NCBI RefSeq assembly: GCF_000519185.1
Contig: NZ_JAFA01000006.1
Span: forward strand, 292,454 to 356,453
Length of the DNA: 64,000 nt
Direction of reading: 5' to 3'
Source: Paraburkholderia nodosa DSM 21604
GTDB lineage: Bacteria; Pseudomonadota; Gammaproteobacteria; Burkholderiales; Burkholderiaceae
Part shown: one piece after another, positions 27,301 to 35,442 of the stretch
How the letters are laid out: every line of letters starts with the position of its first letter
How positions within the stretch are numbered: the first letter of the stretch is position 1
Made by a program: the position numbers and the translations under genes
The notes under the pieces: generated by a model
Told to the model about the DNA's origin: nothing
Seen by the model: only the letters and a program-made list of their open reading frames with translations
Databases searched by the model: none

Positions 27301-27665
27301 CCGAACAAGGCCAGAATGCCGTCGCCGAGCAATTTCGCTACGAAGCCCTCGTAATGGTGAACGGCCTCCATCATCAACTCGAGGACGGGGGCGATCAGCC
27401 GATGCGCCTCTTCCGGATCCAGACCGTATATGAGTGCCGTCGAGCCGGCCATGTCCGCAAACAACGCGGTAATGGTCTTACGTTCGCTGACGGCCTTGCC
27501 GCGGGCTTCGAGCGCCGCCTGCGCGGCGTGGACCTGCTCGGCCAGGTGCGAAGGCGTGTAATCGGCAGGGGGCCGAAGCGACGGCGTATGAGCGACGATG
27601 GCGCCACATTGCTCGCAAAATCTCGCGCCGTCGCGGCATTCGAAGCCACAGTTTGTGCAGCGCAT
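24318..27665 (-). CDS. Zinc-ribbon / class III cyclase / AAA-ATPase / TPR protein
   Basis: This 1115-residue protein starts with a four-Cys zinc ribbon (C3, C6, C17, C20). A class III nucleotide cyclase domain follows (about 60-245), with metal Asp71 (ALFADMAGST), Lys111 and Asp115 (KLLGDGILALFG), Asn190 and Arg197, so the catalytic set looks intact. An AfsR/MalT-like ATPase comes next (about 265-620, Walker A GDAGVGKS at 293-300), and the rest is TPR-like helices. Such proteins are common in Burkholderia and Bradyrhizobium but mostly uncharacterised. It probably makes cAMP in response to a signal sensed by its C-terminal part. AGGGG precedes the chosen ATG. Confidence 0.88.
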   Translation of the reverse strand: MRCTNCGFECRDGARFCEQCGAIVAHTPSLRPPADYTPSHLAEQVHAAQAALEARGKAVSERKTITALFADMAGSTALIYGLDPEEAHRLIAPVLELMMEAVHHYEGFVAKLLGDGILALFGAPIAHEDHPQRSLYAALRMQQAMRRHSDRIRLERGIPLQIRVGVHTGEVLMRSIHKNDLQADYDPVGNTIHIASRMEAIATPASILVSQSTYRLTEGYFEFKALGQTQVKGVVEPLAVYEVQGPGVLRTRLQVAERRGLARFVGREPELESLRRALDATRTGQCSIVGVVGDAGVGKSRLFHEFKRSALKGCLVVETFSVSHGKSFAYLPLVELLKNYFQITSEDDERRCREKVTGRVLSLDRNLEDGVPYLLHLLAIGDPGPALAQMDSQIRRDRTFEAITQLFVRESANEPVVLVFEDLQWLDSETQAFLAYLVERVSSAHLLLLLNYRPEYQHDWGDRAGYAQRVLEPLDRADAQGLISALVGDDRTLVGVKQHVLDKTEGNPFFIEEVVQTLAEERVLVGAPGHYRMEVAPAALHIPTTVQGVLASRIDRLLAVDKDLLQTLAVIGKTFPENLVQCVVDLPDDELHASLSRLEAGEFIYEQPAFPAVEYGFKHALTQEVAGNSMLAERRRLLHERIGQAIEALFDGRIKDYWNELAHHYSLSGNVPKAVEYLHRAGQQAWQRSANSEALRQLGMALDLLSGLPETPERADRELALRLAIGPALMAARGWASRDVEATYSRALELCRLAGQTPHLFRAQTGLRMFYQLSAEYKTAKEIAERLLELAERAENPTQVMEAHYLLGMSLFRLGELPSAHAYLAGLAKSSMLQDTGHLDEEIFAHGRDPRSVGEGSLGLVLWHMGYPDGALRHAEQALTRARSLHDLVSLGQTLIFKAELHQLRREATQTDACAEAAIALATEQGFPMILAWATMLHGWALSEAGKKEEGIAQVRRGLTDYEATGARLGRSYFLALLSETYARAGLRDAGQHALSEALSACETSDERYHEPELYRLKGELSLLSAGLATGAAAQRDAAQASFNEAMATARGRGARSLELRAALSLAALLKEEGSMHAARQILAPVYDSFTEGFGTADLQEARELLDALATNLNR

Positions 27666-27715
27666 ATGGCCCCTGATCTCGAGAGACGCCCTCCATGGCA
27701 ATTACCATTAAAAGC

Positions 27716-28441
27716 TCAATCTATCGAGGCATCAAGCTGACTCGCAAGCTCGTTTAAGTCGTCCACCACGAAATCCCACGCCTGCTCCGCTTTCAGGTCG
27801 GTTTTCTGAGCGGGACCGTGCTCGGTCGGCCGCACGACGAAAGCGGTCGAAAGGCCGAGCCGGCGCGCCGCGGCCAGGTCGCCGTTATGCGCCGCGACAA
27901 GGCACAGTTCGGCGGGCGCGAGACCCAGAATGTCCGCCGTCTCGCTGTACACCTGCGGCGAGGGTTTGTACGCGCGCACCACTTCGGCGCCGAGAATGGC
28001 GTCCCATGGCAGACCGGCGCGCCGGGCCACATCCACCATGAGCCGGATGTTGCCGTTCGACAAGGGGGCGATGATGAAGCGACGTTTCAGGCGATTCAGC
28101 GCCTCGACCGCGTCCGGCCACGGATCGAGACGATGCCAGGCCAGGTTGAGTTCGTCGATCTCGGCGTGAGTCACGCCGGCAATACCGTGATGCGCCAGCA
28201 CCTTTACGAGATTCTCGCGATGCAGCACGTCGAGGCGCACGTAGGGCCGGCGTCCGCTGCGGATTTCCTCCATGGAAGGCGAATACTCGCGCCGCCAGGC
28301 GTCGGCGAACTCGAAAGCATCGAGGTTCGGCGCGTGGCGCTGCAGAAAAGCGGCGGCTTCCGTCGCGACGCCGCTTCGCCAGTCCACGACGGTGCCGAAG
28401 ACGTCGAATACAAGAGCCTTGATTTCGGTAGGGTTCGTCAT
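27716..28441 (-). CDS. Haloacid dehalogenase, type II (HAD superfamily)
   Basis: This 241-residue enzyme has HAD motif I FDVFGT with nucleophile Asp13, motif II APLSNGN, motif III Lys in RAYKPSPQVY and a C-terminal motif IV-like AAHNGDLAAAR. This is the pattern of (S)-2-haloacid dehalogenases, which hydrolyse 2-haloalkanoates to 2-hydroxy acids; many relatives act on other small molecules. The ATG at 28441 gives the usual N-terminus. It stands alone between the cyclase gene and the ABC transporter genes. Confidence 0.9.
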   Translation of the reverse strand: MTNPTEIKALVFDVFGTVVDWRSGVATEAAAFLQRHAPNLDAFEFADAWRREYSPSMEEIRSGRRPYVRLDVLHRENLVKVLAHHGIAGVTHAEIDELNLAWHRLDPWPDAVEALNRLKRRFIIAPLSNGNIRLMVDVARRAGLPWDAILGAEVVRAYKPSPQVYSETADILGLAPAELCLVAAHNGDLAAARRLGLSTAFVVRPTEHGPAQKTDLKAEQAWDFVVDDLNELASQLDASID

Positions 28442-28574
28442 AGGGGCCAGAATTGGGAGTGGATCGGAGCACGGCACGGCGAACCGCCTCGGCCAACCGG
28501 CAAAGGCGGCGCAATGCACATTGAAGCATTCAAACCGGATTCACGCTGACTGCTGCGCCTCTCCCCTGCGCGCT

Positions 28575-30278
28575 TCAGGCCGCTTCGGCCTCCAGTTCGC
28601 GCCCTGGAATCGCGGCGAGCAGCGCACGCGTATAAGGGTGGCGCGGCGCGCGCCAGATGTCCTGATGGTCGCCGCTCTCGACGATCTTGCCCTGTTGCAT
28701 CACGTGTACTCGGTCGGCGATGTAGCGCACGACCGAAAGATCGTGCGAGATGAAGAGCATGGAAAGCCCCAGTTCGCGTTTGAGTTCGACGAGCAGATTG
28801 AGGATCTGCGCCTGGATCGAGACGTCCAGCGCCGATACCGGCTCATCGCAGATCAACAACGCGGGTTCGAGCACGAGCGCGCGCGCAATGCCGATGCGCT
28901 GCCGCTGCCCGCCCGAGAATTCATGCGGAAAGCGCGCGAGCGCCGCCGCGGGGAGACCCACACGTTCGAGCGCCGAGCGCACACGTACACGGCGCGCCGC
29001 CGCGTCGCCAACCCCATTCACGGCCAGCACGGTTTCGAGAATATCGCCCACCGTGCGGCGCGGGTTCAGCGATGCATAGGGATCCTGAAAGACCATCTGT
29101 ACCTTGCGCCGCAAAGGACGTAACGCGCGCTCGCGGAGCGGGACGAGTTCCGTGCCGTCAAGCGCAATCGAGCCGCCCGCAACCGGCACGAGGCGCATGA
29201 TCGCGCGCGAAAGCGTGGACTTGCCGCAGCCCGACTCGCCCACGAGCCCGACCGACTCGCCCCGGCCGATATTGAACGAGACGCCGTCGACGGCGTGGAG
29301 CGCCGGTGCGCCATGGCGCTGCGGGTACGCCACGCGCAGGTCGCGCACGGCGAGCAACGGCGCGGTGTCCGTCGTCTTAAGCTCCGACGCCGTACGCTCG
29401 GGCGCCTTGCGCGGCACTACCACGAAGGCCGCCTCCTCGCTGGCCCGATCGGCCGATGCCGTGTGGCGGATTTCCGGCAAGGTCCACGAGCGGTAGTGCA
29501 GATCATCGGCGAGATTGAGCGAAGCGCCCAGGAGCCCTCGCGTATAGGCGTGGCGCGGATGCGCAAAGAGATCCGCCGTCGGCGCTTCTTCGACCTTGTG
29601 CCCGGCCAGCATCACCGCCACGCGGTCCGCATGATCGGCCACGACGCCCAGGTCGTGCGTGATCAGCAGGAGCGACATCGACAGCTCCCGGCGCAGCGTG
29701 TCGAGCAGTTCGAGGATGCGCGCCTGGATCGTCACGTCGAGCGCGGTGGTGGGTTCGTCGGCGATCAGCAGACGCGGGCGGCACGCCACGGCCATCGCGA
29801 TCATCACGCGCTGTCGCTGGCCGCCCGACAGCTCGTGCGGGTAGTCGTCGAAGCGGCGCTGCGGCTCGGCAATGCGCACGAGATCGAGCAGTTCGACGGC
29901 GCGCGCGCGAGCGGCCCGGCGCGACAGCGCTTCGTGCTGGCGCAGCGTTTCCACGATCTGCGCGCCGACGCTGAGCACGGGATTCAGCGAGGTCATCGGC
30001 TCCTGAAAGATCATCGAGATCTGTTTGCCGCGCAGCTCGCGCACCGACCTGGGCGGCAAGCCCAACAGCTCGCGCCCTTCGAAGCGCACGCTGCCCGTGA
30101 CGCGCCCGGGCTCGGGAACGAGCTGCATGAGCGAAAGCGCCGTGGCGGATTTGCCGCTGCCCGACTCGCCCACCAGCGCGAGCGTCTCGCCCGCCGCGAT
30201 GTCGAAGCTCACCCCGCGCACCGCTTCGTGCGCCCCAAAACTCACGCGCAGATCGCGCACTTCAAGCAATTGGCTCAC
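28575..30278 (-). CDS. Peptide-type ABC transporter, fused double ATPase (DppD-DppF-like)
   Basis: This 567-residue protein carries two complete ATPase domains. The first has Walker A GESGSGKS (37-44), signature LSGGQ (150-154) and DEPTTALD. The second has Walker A GESGCGKS (347-354), signature FSGGQ and DEPVSALD. The two subunits of dipeptide/nickel-type importers are thus fused in one chain, as in GsiA-like systems. It powers the permeases encoded just upstream, in a minus-strand operon with a Tat-type binding protein. The neighbouring enzymes suggest uptake of an organosulfur compound rather than peptides. Confidence 0.94.
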   Translation of the reverse strand: MSQLLEVRDLRVSFGAHEAVRGVSFDIAAGETLALVGESGSGKSATALSLMQLVPEPGRVTGSVRFEGRELLGLPPRSVRELRGKQISMIFQEPMTSLNPVLSVGAQIVETLRQHEALSRRAARARAVELLDLVRIAEPQRRFDDYPHELSGGQRQRVMIAMAVACRPRLLIADEPTTALDVTIQARILELLDTLRRELSMSLLLITHDLGVVADHADRVAVMLAGHKVEEAPTADLFAHPRHAYTRGLLGASLNLADDLHYRSWTLPEIRHTASADRASEEAAFVVVPRKAPERTASELKTTDTAPLLAVRDLRVAYPQRHGAPALHAVDGVSFNIGRGESVGLVGESGCGKSTLSRAIMRLVPVAGGSIALDGTELVPLRERALRPLRRKVQMVFQDPYASLNPRRTVGDILETVLAVNGVGDAAARRVRVRSALERVGLPAAALARFPHEFSGGQRQRIGIARALVLEPALLICDEPVSALDVSIQAQILNLLVELKRELGLSMLFISHDLSVVRYIADRVHVMQQGKIVESGDHQDIWRAPRHPYTRALLAAIPGRELEAEAA

Positions 30279-30287
30279 GGGACACCT

Positions 30288-31265
30288 TTACGGTCGTTGC
30301 CGCTGGCGCGGATTGAGGGCCTCGGTCAGGCCGTCGCCGAGCAGATTGAGGGCGAGCACCGCGAGCACGATGGCCGCGCCGGGAATCGCCGTGAGATACC
30401 ACGCCGTGCGCAGCGAATCGCGTCCCGCGCCGATCATCGCGCCCCAGCTCATGACATTGGGGTCGCCCATGCCGAGGAACGACAGCGACGATTCGATCAG
30501 GATCGCGCTCGCCACCATCACCGAAGCCGTGACGATCACGGGCGGCAGCGCATTGGGCAGGATTTCGCCAAACATGATTCGGGTGTTGCTGAACCCCTGG
30601 CTGCGCGCCGCGAGCACGAAGTCCGAACGCCGCAGCGTGCGGAATTCCGCGCGCACGATCCGCGCGACCGTGGGCCACGAGGCAATGCCAATGGCGAGCG
30701 CGATCACCACCACATTGGGCCGCCCGATCGCCACGAGCACGATCACCAGCAGGAAGGACGGCACGGTCTGGAACAGTTCGGTGAGACGCACCAGCGCGTC
30801 GTCGATCAGGCCTCCGAAATAGCCGCCGATGGCGCCCACCAGTGTGCCGATCACGAGTCCGATACCTGCCGAGGCCGCGCCGATCAGCAGCGAAACGCGC
30901 GCACCATGTGCGATGCCGGCCGCCACATCGCGCCCGAGCGAATCGGTGCCAAGCCAGAATTGCGGGTCGCTGCCCGGCCATTCGAACGGCCCGCCCACCA
31001 TGTCGAGCGGGTCGCCCGGATAGAGCCGCGGCGCGAGCACGGCGAGCACAACGAATGCCGCGAGCAGCGCCAGGCCTGCGCAGGCCGAAGGATTGCGCAG
31101 CAGCGCGCGCCAGAAAGCGTGTCCGGCGCGGCGTGTGGGTGCGCTTTCGCGATCGACACCGCGGCGGCCAGGCAGCGCGAACGCCAACTGACGCCGCCAC
31201 GGCGAACCCTGGCGCGCGGCTGCGCGTCGTGCGTCAACCGGCAGATCCGGCGATTCGAAACTCAT
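30288..31265 (-). CDS. ABC transporter permease, DppC-like
   Basis: This 325-residue inner-membrane protein has about six helices and the BPD permease EAA-type loop (EFRTLRRSDFVLAARSQGFSNTRIMFGEILPN). Its long N-terminal leader precedes WRALLRNPSACAGLALL, as is usual for DppC. The ATG at 31265 gives MSFESPDLP. It pairs with the DppB-like gene 13 bases upstream and the fused ATPase nine bases downstream. Confidence 0.93.
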   Translation of the reverse strand: MSFESPDLPVDARRAAARQGSPWRRQLAFALPGRRGVDRESAPTRRAGHAFWRALLRNPSACAGLALLAAFVVLAVLAPRLYPGDPLDMVGGPFEWPGSDPQFWLGTDSLGRDVAAGIAHGARVSLLIGAASAGIGLVIGTLVGAIGGYFGGLIDDALVRLTELFQTVPSFLLVIVLVAIGRPNVVVIALAIGIASWPTVARIVRAEFRTLRRSDFVLAARSQGFSNTRIMFGEILPNALPPVIVTASVMVASAILIESSLSFLGMGDPNVMSWGAMIGAGRDSLRTAWYLTAIPGAAIVLAVLALNLLGDGLTEALNPRQRQRP

Positions 31266-31278
31266 TGAGGTTCCTCCG

Positions 31279-32259
31279 TTAGCCAACGCGCGGATCGAGC
31301 CACGCCTGCAGCAGATCGACCACGACGTTCGCGACGATGACGAGCAGCGACGACAGCAGGAGCACACCCAGCAGCACGCTGAAGTCGCGCGCCAGCACCG
31401 CATCGAGTGCCAGGCGGCCCAGCCCAGGCCAGCTGAACACGGTCTCGGTCACCGCCGCGCCGCCAAGCAGCGTGCCGAAATGCAGCCCCACGAGCGTGGT
31501 GAGCGGCATCAGCGCGTTACGCAGCACGTGCCGCAACGTTACGCGCCACGGATGCAGACCTTTCGCGTGCGCCGTGCGCACGAAGTCCTGGCGCTGCACT
31601 TCGATCATCGCGGCACGCGTAATGCGCGCGTAGATCGCGACGAAAAAGCTGGCGAGCGTCGCCGCGGGCAGCAACACGTGCCTCGCGACATCGGCGAGGT
31701 ATGCGAAGCCGTGCAGGTCCGCCCCGATCGTGACGTTGCCGCCGCTCGGCAGCCACCCTAGCCGGACCGCGAACAGAATGATGGCGAGCAGGCCGATCCA
31801 GAACCCAGGCGTCGAATAGAACAGCAGCGCGAACACCGACAGCACGCGATCGGGCCACTTGCCGGCCCAATGCGCCATCACGGCGCCGAGCACCACGCCG
31901 GCGATGAGCGCGAGCGAAAGCGCCACGCCCATCAGCAGCAAGGTGTTGGGCAACCGCGAAAGAATCAGCTGCATCACGGGCATGTCGTAGCGTGGCGAAT
32001 AGCCAAGGCTGAAATGCGCGAGATGCTTCAGATACGTCCCGAGCTGCACGAGCAAGGGCTGGTCGAGCCCGAACTTCGCGCGCAGCATCGTCATCGTTTC
32101 CGTCGTCGCGGAGCCGGCTTCGCCGGCGATCACGTCGGCGGCGTCGCCCGGCATCAGCTTGAGCAGGAAGAAGTTGAGGATCACGATGCCCAGCACCGTG
32201 GGCAGCGCCTGCCAGGCGGTGCGGCGCAGGATCGTTTGCCAGCGGGCGCTTCGGCTCAT
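31279..32259 (-). CDS. ABC transporter permease, DppB-like
   Basis: This 326-residue inner-membrane protein has the DppB layout: an N-terminal helix (LPTVLGIVILNFFLLKLMPGD), a periplasmic segment, then five helices with the EAA loop (VQRQDFVRTAHAKGLHPWRVTLRHVLRNALMP region). It forms the channel with the DppC-like subunit. It lies 43 bases after the binding-protein gene in the same operon. Confidence 0.93.
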   Translation of the reverse strand: MSRSARWQTILRRTAWQALPTVLGIVILNFFLLKLMPGDAADVIAGEAGSATTETMTMLRAKFGLDQPLLVQLGTYLKHLAHFSLGYSPRYDMPVMQLILSRLPNTLLLMGVALSLALIAGVVLGAVMAHWAGKWPDRVLSVFALLFYSTPGFWIGLLAIILFAVRLGWLPSGGNVTIGADLHGFAYLADVARHVLLPAATLASFFVAIYARITRAAMIEVQRQDFVRTAHAKGLHPWRVTLRHVLRNALMPLTTLVGLHFGTLLGGAAVTETVFSWPGLGRLALDAVLARDFSVLLGVLLLSSLLVIVANVVVDLLQAWLDPRVG

Positions 32260-32302
32260 CGTTGGGCTCCGTCGAGGGTTGCGATGCGCGGCAGGCGCGC
32301 AG

Positions 32303-33904
32303 TCAGGCGCTCAGCCAGACATCGGCGAAGTTGCCTTCCAGACCCTGCGCGCTCACCGTGTGATCGTGCACGCGCCGGTTGGCGAGCGTGACCATGCGCG
32401 GCGCGACGAGATTGAGGATCGGCAGATCGCGGTACACGGTCTGCTGGAACTGCTTGTAGAGGCTCACGCGGCGGCTTTCGTCGATTTCGACCGACGCCGC
32501 TTCGAGCAGACGGTCCGCTTCCGCGCTGCTGTAATGCGGCGCATTCGAGAACGGCACGCCGGGGCGGATATTCTTCGACCAGTAAAGGCGCTGCACGCCC
32601 ACGGCCGGATCGAACAGCGTGTTGACACCGATGCTCGTGAAATCGAACTGGCGGTCGGCGTAGACACGCTTGAGAAATGACGGCAGATCCTGCGAGCGCA
32701 CCGTGACGTCGATACCCACGCGCGCGAGCGCCGATTTCACGTAGCCGGCCTGGCGCTGGTACATGTCGCCATACGGCAGGTAATCGTGCGTCAGCCTGAA
32801 GCGCACGCCATCCGCGCCGCGCGGCTTGCCTGCCGCATCGAGCAGCGCCTCGGCCGCATGCGGGTCGAACGCGTAGGGTGTGATCTGCGCATCGTGATAC
32901 GGCGAAGCGGGCGTGATGGGCGTGGGCGAGACGTCCGCATAACCGTAGGCCACGGTCTTTTGCACGACCTGCGCATTGATCGCATGCGCGATGGCCTGGC
33001 GCACGCGCGGGTCCTTGAGCACCGGATGATCGAGATTGAAATCGATCTCGGCCAAAGGCTCGAGGAAGCGGTAGCCGCGCGTTTCGGTCACGAGCTGCGG
33101 CAGTTGCGTGAGGCGCGGCAAGTCGGTGAGCGGCACGGGATTCTCGCCGCCCAGATCGAGCGCGCCGGTTTCAAACGCCGCCGAGCGCGCGGCCGGATCG
33201 GGAATGACCTTGTAGACGAGCGCATCGATATACGGCTTGCCCGCATCCCAGTAGTCGGGATTGCGCTCGTAGACGATGCTCGCGCCGCGCGTCCACGACT
33301 TGAAGCGAAACGGCCCGGTGCCAATCGGCGCGTTGTTGTGCGGGTTCGTAAGCGGATCGCCCGTGGCGTACAGGTGCTTCGGCACGATCGGCGACTCGCC
33401 GGCTGAAAGCGCCTTGAGCAGAAATGGCGCGGGCTTCGACAATTCGATGATGGCCGTGCTCGCGTCGGGCGTCTGCACCTTCGTCACGTTCGCAAAGGTA
33501 CTGCGTCCGCGCGGGTGAATCGCCTTGAGCAAATCGACCGAGAACGCCACGTCCGCGGAAGTGAACGGCTGACCATCGTGCCAGCGCACGTTCTGCCGCA
33601 GCTTGAACGTGTAGCGCAGACCGTCGGGGCTCACAGTCCAGGCGGTAGCCAGCTGCGGTTGCGCTCGCAGGTCGAAGTCATAGGCAAGCAATCCTTCCAG
33701 TACCTTCGAGCTTGCGGCGAGCGCCGGTCCCGTGGTCTGGAAGATCGATACCAGCACGGGCGGCTCGGGATTGATCAGCACGTTCAATGTGCCACCGCGT
33801 TGGCGCGTAATGGCGCCCTGAGCGCGGGCGAGCGCTGGCAACCCCGCTGCGGCGGCGGCCGCGCCGGTCGCAACAAGAAATTCTCGACGAGTCAAACGTG
33901 ACAT
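32303..33904 (-). CDS. Peptide-type ABC substrate-binding protein with Tat signal
   Basis: This 533-residue SBP_bac_5-family protein starts MSRLTRREFLVATG, a twin-arginine signal, followed by a hydrophobic stretch and ARA cleavage. It therefore folds, perhaps with a cofactor, before export. The core (SPKVLEGLLAYDFDLRAQPQLATAWTVSPDG-type region, AIGTGPFRFKSWTRG, NPDYWDAGKPYID) is that of the DppA/NikA group and resembles a subfamily annotated SBP_KPN_01854 (from memory). It is closely similar to the second binding protein at 39505-41100, which has a Sec signal instead. It leads the ABC operon and is divergent from the SfnG-like monooxygenase gene. Confidence 0.92.
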   Translation of the reverse strand: MSRLTRREFLVATGAAAAAAGLPALARAQGAITRQRGGTLNVLINPEPPVLVSIFQTTGPALAASSKVLEGLLAYDFDLRAQPQLATAWTVSPDGLRYTFKLRQNVRWHDGQPFTSADVAFSVDLLKAIHPRGRSTFANVTKVQTPDASTAIIELSKPAPFLLKALSAGESPIVPKHLYATGDPLTNPHNNAPIGTGPFRFKSWTRGASIVYERNPDYWDAGKPYIDALVYKVIPDPAARSAAFETGALDLGGENPVPLTDLPRLTQLPQLVTETRGYRFLEPLAEIDFNLDHPVLKDPRVRQAIAHAINAQVVQKTVAYGYADVSPTPITPASPYHDAQITPYAFDPHAAEALLDAAGKPRGADGVRFRLTHDYLPYGDMYQRQAGYVKSALARVGIDVTVRSQDLPSFLKRVYADRQFDFTSIGVNTLFDPAVGVQRLYWSKNIRPGVPFSNAPHYSSAEADRLLEAASVEIDESRRVSLYKQFQQTVYRDLPILNLVAPRMVTLANRRVHDHTVSAQGLEGNFADVWLSA

Positions 33905-34112
33905 GCTGATGCGTTCCGATATCAATGAGGCTAAGCGAGGCTAAACGTTGCGATCTGCGAGAGCCGGGAAAATCGCGCCGTGGCGACAGTGCTGCAATCG
34001 TAGCAACGGCCTCCTCGCGCGCTAACCAAGCGATGCTGCTATCCATATGACGTGGCGCGCCGAACTGCAAACGCAGCAGCACGACAACGCAATTGGAAAG
34101 CAGAAAAGCTTC

Positions 34113-34124
34113 TTTGTTATTCGC
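34113..34124. promoter_or_regulatory. TTTGTTATTCGC motif, copy 1
   Basis: The 12-mer lies between the divergent binding-protein and SfnG-like genes. An identical copy lies between the divergent DszC-like and DszB-like genes (38179-38190). It is a candidate site for a sulfur-starvation regulator such as a CysB/Cbl/SsuR-type LysR protein; the regulator is not in the window. Confidence 0.4.
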
Positions 34125-34144
34125 GTGCGGCGCGTGTTTAATCG

Positions 34145-35398
34145 ATGGATCGACCTGCACGGCGCCCGGCGCCGCAACGAACCTCCAGGGTGTCTGTCTT
34201 GAGCGAAATTTCCGTGGCCGCGCCGCGTGCATCTTCTGTTGCATCGACGCCCTTTGTGTCCGTAGCCTCCCCGGCCGCCTTCTCCGATAGCCCGGTGGCG
34301 CGTGCCTTCGCGCAGCCGCTCATGCTGGGACTGTTCCTGCCGATCCAGGCTGGCGGATGGAGCGCATCGACGCTGCCGCGCGGCACGGACTGGTCGTTCG
34401 ACTACAACGCCGCGCTCGTACAGAAGTGCGAAGCGCTCGGATTCGATCTCGTTTTCGCCCTGTCGCAATGGCTGCCGAAAGGCGGCTATGGCGGCGTGTT
34501 CGACGGCCATGCGCTCGACTCGTTCATGACGCTGGCGGCGCTGACCGCACGCACCGAGCGCATCATCCTGGCCGCCACGACCCATGTGCTCTATGGGCCC
34601 TGGCACCCGCTGCACTTCGCGAAGTTCACGGCCACGCTCGACCACATCTCGCGCGGACGCTGGGGCATCAACGTGGTCACGGGGCACCGCGCCGTCGAAC
34701 ACGAGATGTTCGGCTGGAACCGCATCGAGCACGACCGGCGCTATGAGATGGCCGGCGAATTTCTCGACGCCGTGCAGCAGTTGTGGGCGCAACCGGACAA
34801 CTTCAGTTTCGAGCCGGAACTCTCGGACTGGCGCCTGCAAGGCGCGTACGTCACGCCCAAGCCGCGCTATGGACGCCCGCTGCTCATCAACGCGACGGGC
34901 TCCGATGCGGGGATCGACTTCGGCGCGCGCTACTCCGACGTGGTGTTCATCACGAGCCCGGCGGGACCGCAGATCGATCGCGCGCTGGAAGCGCTGCCCG
35001 CACACACCGCGCGCGTGAAGGCCGCGGCGCGCGCGTATGGGCGCGAGGTGCGCACGCTGATCAATCCGATGGTGATCTGCCGCGAGACGTCTGCCGAGGC
35101 GCGCGCGTATCACGACGCCATCGTCGCGCACGCCGACGAAGGAAGCTTTCACCGCTTCGACAGCGACGCGCACGCATGGCGCGGCGGTCTCGAGGATCGC
35201 GCGAAGGCGGCCTCACGCGCGGTGGGCGGCAACATCACGATCGTAGGCTCGCCCGACGAGGTGGCCGACAAGATCATCAAGCTTCACGCGGCAGGCATCG
35301 ACGGCGTGCAACTGAGCTTCTACGATTTTCAGCCCGACCTCGATTTCTTCGGCGAACGCGTGCTGCCACTGTTGCACGAGGCTGGCTTGCGCCGCTGA
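34145..35398 (+). CDS. FMN-dependent luciferase-like monooxygenase, SfnG-like
   Basis: This 417-residue protein from the first ATG has a luciferase-like TIM barrel. It contains RGTDWSFDYNAALVQKCEALGFD, which resembles the start of dimethylsulfone monooxygenase SfnG, then GRWGINVVTGHRAVEHEMFGW and NFSFEPELSD. SfnG-type enzymes use FMNH2 and oxygen to release methanesulfinate from dimethyl sulfone. About 55 N-terminal residues before the barrel look unconserved, so the true start may be a TTG at 34199. No flavin reductase gene is in this island, so reduced FMN must come from elsewhere. It is divergent from the ABC operon. Confidence 0.85.
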   Translation: MDRPARRPAPQRTSRVSVLSEISVAAPRASSVASTPFVSVASPAAFSDSPVARAFAQPLMLGLFLPIQAGGWSASTLPRGTDWSFDYNAALVQKCEALGFDLVFALSQWLPKGGYGGVFDGHALDSFMTLAALTARTERIILAATTHVLYGPWHPLHFAKFTATLDHISRGRWGINVVTGHRAVEHEMFGWNRIEHDRRYEMAGEFLDAVQQLWAQPDNFSFEPELSDWRLQGAYVTPKPRYGRPLLINATGSDAGIDFGARYSDVVFITSPAGPQIDRALEALPAHTARVKAAARAYGREVRTLINPMVICRETSAEARAYHDAIVAHADEGSFHRFDSDAHAWRGGLEDRAKAASRAVGGNITIVGSPDEVADKIIKLHAAGIDGVQLSFYDFQPDLDFFGERVLPLLHEAGLRR

Positions 35399-35442
35399 AT
35401 CGTGTACGCGCGGCGCCCGAAGCGCGCCGCGCAAGCCCCGCG

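Noticed and set aside
29295..31268. A 657-codon plus-strand frame opposite the ABC transporter genes
   Set aside because: The minus-strand frames have full Walker and permease motifs; this frame has none.
34145..34310. A signal peptide on the SfnG-like monooxygenase
   Set aside because: The N-terminal extension is Ala/Ser/Val-rich but lacks a basic start plus a continuous hydrophobic core, and the enzyme needs cytoplasmic FMNH2. An incorrect start codon is more likely.
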